Assembly (NCBI GenBank): GCA_049596815.1
Contig: JBMYLY010000068.1
Span: 1-6,934 of the forward strand
From: UBA724 sp049596815
GTDB taxonomy: Bacteria > Bacteroidota > Bacteroidia > Flavobacteriales > Flavobacteriaceae
Length of the DNA: 6,934 nt
Direction of reading: 5' to 3'
The position numbers were made by a program, and so were the translations under genes. The notes beneath the pieces were generated by a model. That model saw nothing but the letters and a program-made list of their open reading frames with translations. It had not been told where the DNA came from and did no database searches. Of this stretch, positions 6,191-6,934 are shown piece by piece. Numbering within the stretch: position 1 is the stretch's first letter; the number at the start of each line of letters is the position of its first letter.

Positions 6191-6218
6191 TTGTGGTAAT
6201 TTTATAAAAATCAATAGG

Positions 6219-6635
6219 ATGAATGATCGCCACAACGACCTACTGCGCATCCGCCCCGAAATCAAAAAACACCTCACCTTCGACAATATGTCTGACGAGG
6301 AACGGTTTCAAAATACCACACTCCGTCCGGTACTCAAACTGCAAAACCCGTTACTGATCGCGGTTTTTATCAATTATGCAGTCAAACACAAAGGGGTGTT
6401 TTTTGAGTTATCTACAGATAAAAGAATGGCCTATATCGAAAACGCCATCTGCAAAGACCAAAAGTTTCGCAATGCCCTCAAAGGCATAATCATAGGCCAA
6501 TTTACCGTAGCTGAATACCAAACCTATATCCAAAATTCTTCCAAGCTCAACAAACGGATGATGAATTTGGTCATCACCCGCCTCCAAGACCAACTGCAGT
6601 TGTTGGTGCCCCAAACCCTTTCCAAGGCCGTGTAA
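6219..6635 (+). CDS. Conserved flavobacterial hypothetical protein, 138 aa
   Basis: I start at ATG 6219, giving 138 aa. The frame extends 19 codons upstream to another ATG (6162), but those residues look unlike the rest, and the protein opens naturally with MNDRHNDLLRIRPEI. The product is soluble, basic and mostly helical, with no signal peptide. The segments LRPVLKLQNPLLIAVF (35-50), KFRNALKGIIIGQFT (82-96) and IQNSSKLNKRMMNLV (104-118) look like strongly conserved blocks. I recall similar flavobacterial proteins of about 150 aa, some carrying the label glyoxalase. I see no metal-binding or fold signature here that supports that label, so I give no function. It converges on the DUF2461 gene 50 bp away, with hairpins between the two. 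Confidence 0.85.
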   Translation: MNDRHNDLLRIRPEIKKHLTFDNMSDEERFQNTTLRPVLKLQNPLLIAVFINYAVKHKGVFFELSTDKRMAYIENAICKDQKFRNALKGIIIGQFTVAEYQTYIQNSSKLNKRMMNLVITRLQDQLQLLVPQTLSKAV

Positions 6636-6648
6636 ATCAGTAATTTAC
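6632..6648 (+). other. Small stem-loop over the stop codon of the 138-aa gene
   Basis: GTAAAT (6632-6637) and ATTTAC (6643-6648) form a 6-bp stem with a 5-base loop CAGTA, enclosing the TAA stop. It is AT-rich and weak, and lies just ahead of the stronger hairpin at 6653-6679. Confidence 0.25.
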
Positions 6649-6652
6649 CGGG

Positions 6653-6679
6653 TTTGCGGTGGAAAATTTCCACCGCAAA
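6653..6679. terminator. Strong hairpin between convergent genes, probable two-way transcript end
   Basis: TTTGCGGTGGAAA (6653-6665) and TTTCCACCGCAAA (6667-6679) are perfect 13-bp arms around a single A. In RNA about 10 or 11 pairs with a small loop would form on either strand. It begins 17 bases past the stop of the 138-aa gene and lies 6 bases past the DUF2461 stop on the other strand, the expected place for a shared terminator. Neither strand has a T-run after the stem (the T and A runs are inside the stem ends), so it is not a textbook intrinsic terminator and may instead protect 3' ends. Confidence 0.55.
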
Positions 6680-6685
6680 AATCTA

Positions 6686-6934
6686 TCAGATTAAAGATTC
6701 CCCATCCCTGTTGGTCGTCAGCACATCTGACATATAGTCCACAAAAGGCCGTACGGCTTGTAGGGCGGCATCGACTTGTTGTACAAAATTGGGGCTACAC
6801 ACGCTTTTTTCATCAAAAGGTTTTAGAAATAAAAACTGCTTTTTGCGAATCAGGTCAATGTCGGGATGGTCTTTGTCAAAATCGCGGGGGGCGGTTTTGA
6901 GTTCATGATTATAGTCTTATTGAAAGCCTTACCA
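6686..6934 (-). pseudogene. DUF2461 (TIGR02453) family protein, C-terminal part, with an apparent frameshift
   Basis: The gene enters from the right edge and ends at TGA 6688-6686. The 76 codons from 6916 to the stop contain ELKTAPRDFDKDHPDIDL and, further on, VRPFVDYMSDVLTTN, which match my memory of the conserved C-terminal end of DUF2461 proteins. Family function is unknown. In this frame a TAA stands at 6919-6917, immediately before the conserved part. The minus-strand reading GKAFNK (6933-6916) lies in another frame. Adding one G at the AAG/AC junction near 6916 joins them smoothly as FNK-DYNHELKT. As written, translation from upstream would shift frame and stop at 6852-6850, losing the conserved end. 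This is either a true 1-base deletion or an assembly error. The N-terminal part lies outside the window. The family call is fairly sure; pseudogene status is not. Confidence 0.7.

Noticed and set aside
6162..6218. Upstream ATG extending the 138-aa gene by 19 residues
   Set aside because: The added residues are unlike the conserved body of the protein and would cover the intergenic palindrome; the protein has a natural opening at 6219.
6191..6286. Upstream extension of the 76-aa leftward frame
   Set aside because: These codons are antisense to the start of the well-supported 138-aa gene, and the translation (runs of R, S, L, I) does not look like protein; the ATG at 6190 is preferred.
1..6934. 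Search for a defence system, toxin-antitoxin pair, CRISPR or mobile element
   Set aside because: No nuclease, transposase, integrase or repeat array could be recognised. The small-gene cluster lacks features of known toxin-antitoxin families, so I did not label it as one.

Overview
The window looks like chromosomal DNA of a member of the Bacteroidota, most likely a flavobacterium (Flavobacteriaceae). Three things support this. Promoter-like sequences fit the Bacteroidota -7 consensus TAnnTTTG/TAnnTTCG, and start codons lack clear Shine-Dalgarno sites. A small lipoprotein carries the acidic C-S-D-D motif used for surface export in this phylum. The housekeeping proteins (MutS2, Ung, alanine dehydrogenase, a SUI1-type factor, a DUF2461 protein) resemble flavobacterial versions as I remember them. 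No species is assigned. I see no tRNA, rRNA, CRISPR array, insertion sequence or prophage gene.

Left part (1-2097): the 5' two thirds of mutS2 runs leftward off the edge. It faces away from ung (uracil-DNA glycosylase) across a 43-bp gap that holds -7 boxes on both strands only 7 bp apart. Ung then converges on the next operon with 5 bp between stop codons.

Middle (2103-5379): four leftward genes form a tight apparent operon, read in the order ald (alanine dehydrogenase), an isopenicillin-N-synthase-like 2-oxoglutarate/Fe(II) oxygenase, a SUI1/YciH-type translation factor, and a uridine-phosphorylase-like nucleoside phosphorylase. The gaps are 31 bp, 1 bp and a 4-bp ATGA overlap. The intact catalytic residues suggest working enzymes of amino-acid and nucleoside breakdown, with a translation factor between them. 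No single pathway obviously joins all four.

Upstream of ald (5380-6190): a 126-bp AT-rich region has a candidate promoter and an imperfect inverted repeat. It is followed by three short leftward reading frames: a 56-residue lipoprotein, a 71-residue protein that is almost entirely coiled coil, and a 76-residue ORF of doubtful status. This is the least explained part of the window.

Right part (6219-6934): a rightward conserved hypothetical gene of 138 aa converges on the 3' end of a DUF2461 gene entering from the right edge, with a 13-bp inverted repeat between them. The DUF2461 frame is broken by an apparent 1-base deletion near 6916, either a real frameshift or a sequence error.

No wholly new system could be demonstrated. 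The best candidates for a second look are the small-gene cluster at 5506-6190, the mixed operon, and the DUF2461 frameshift.
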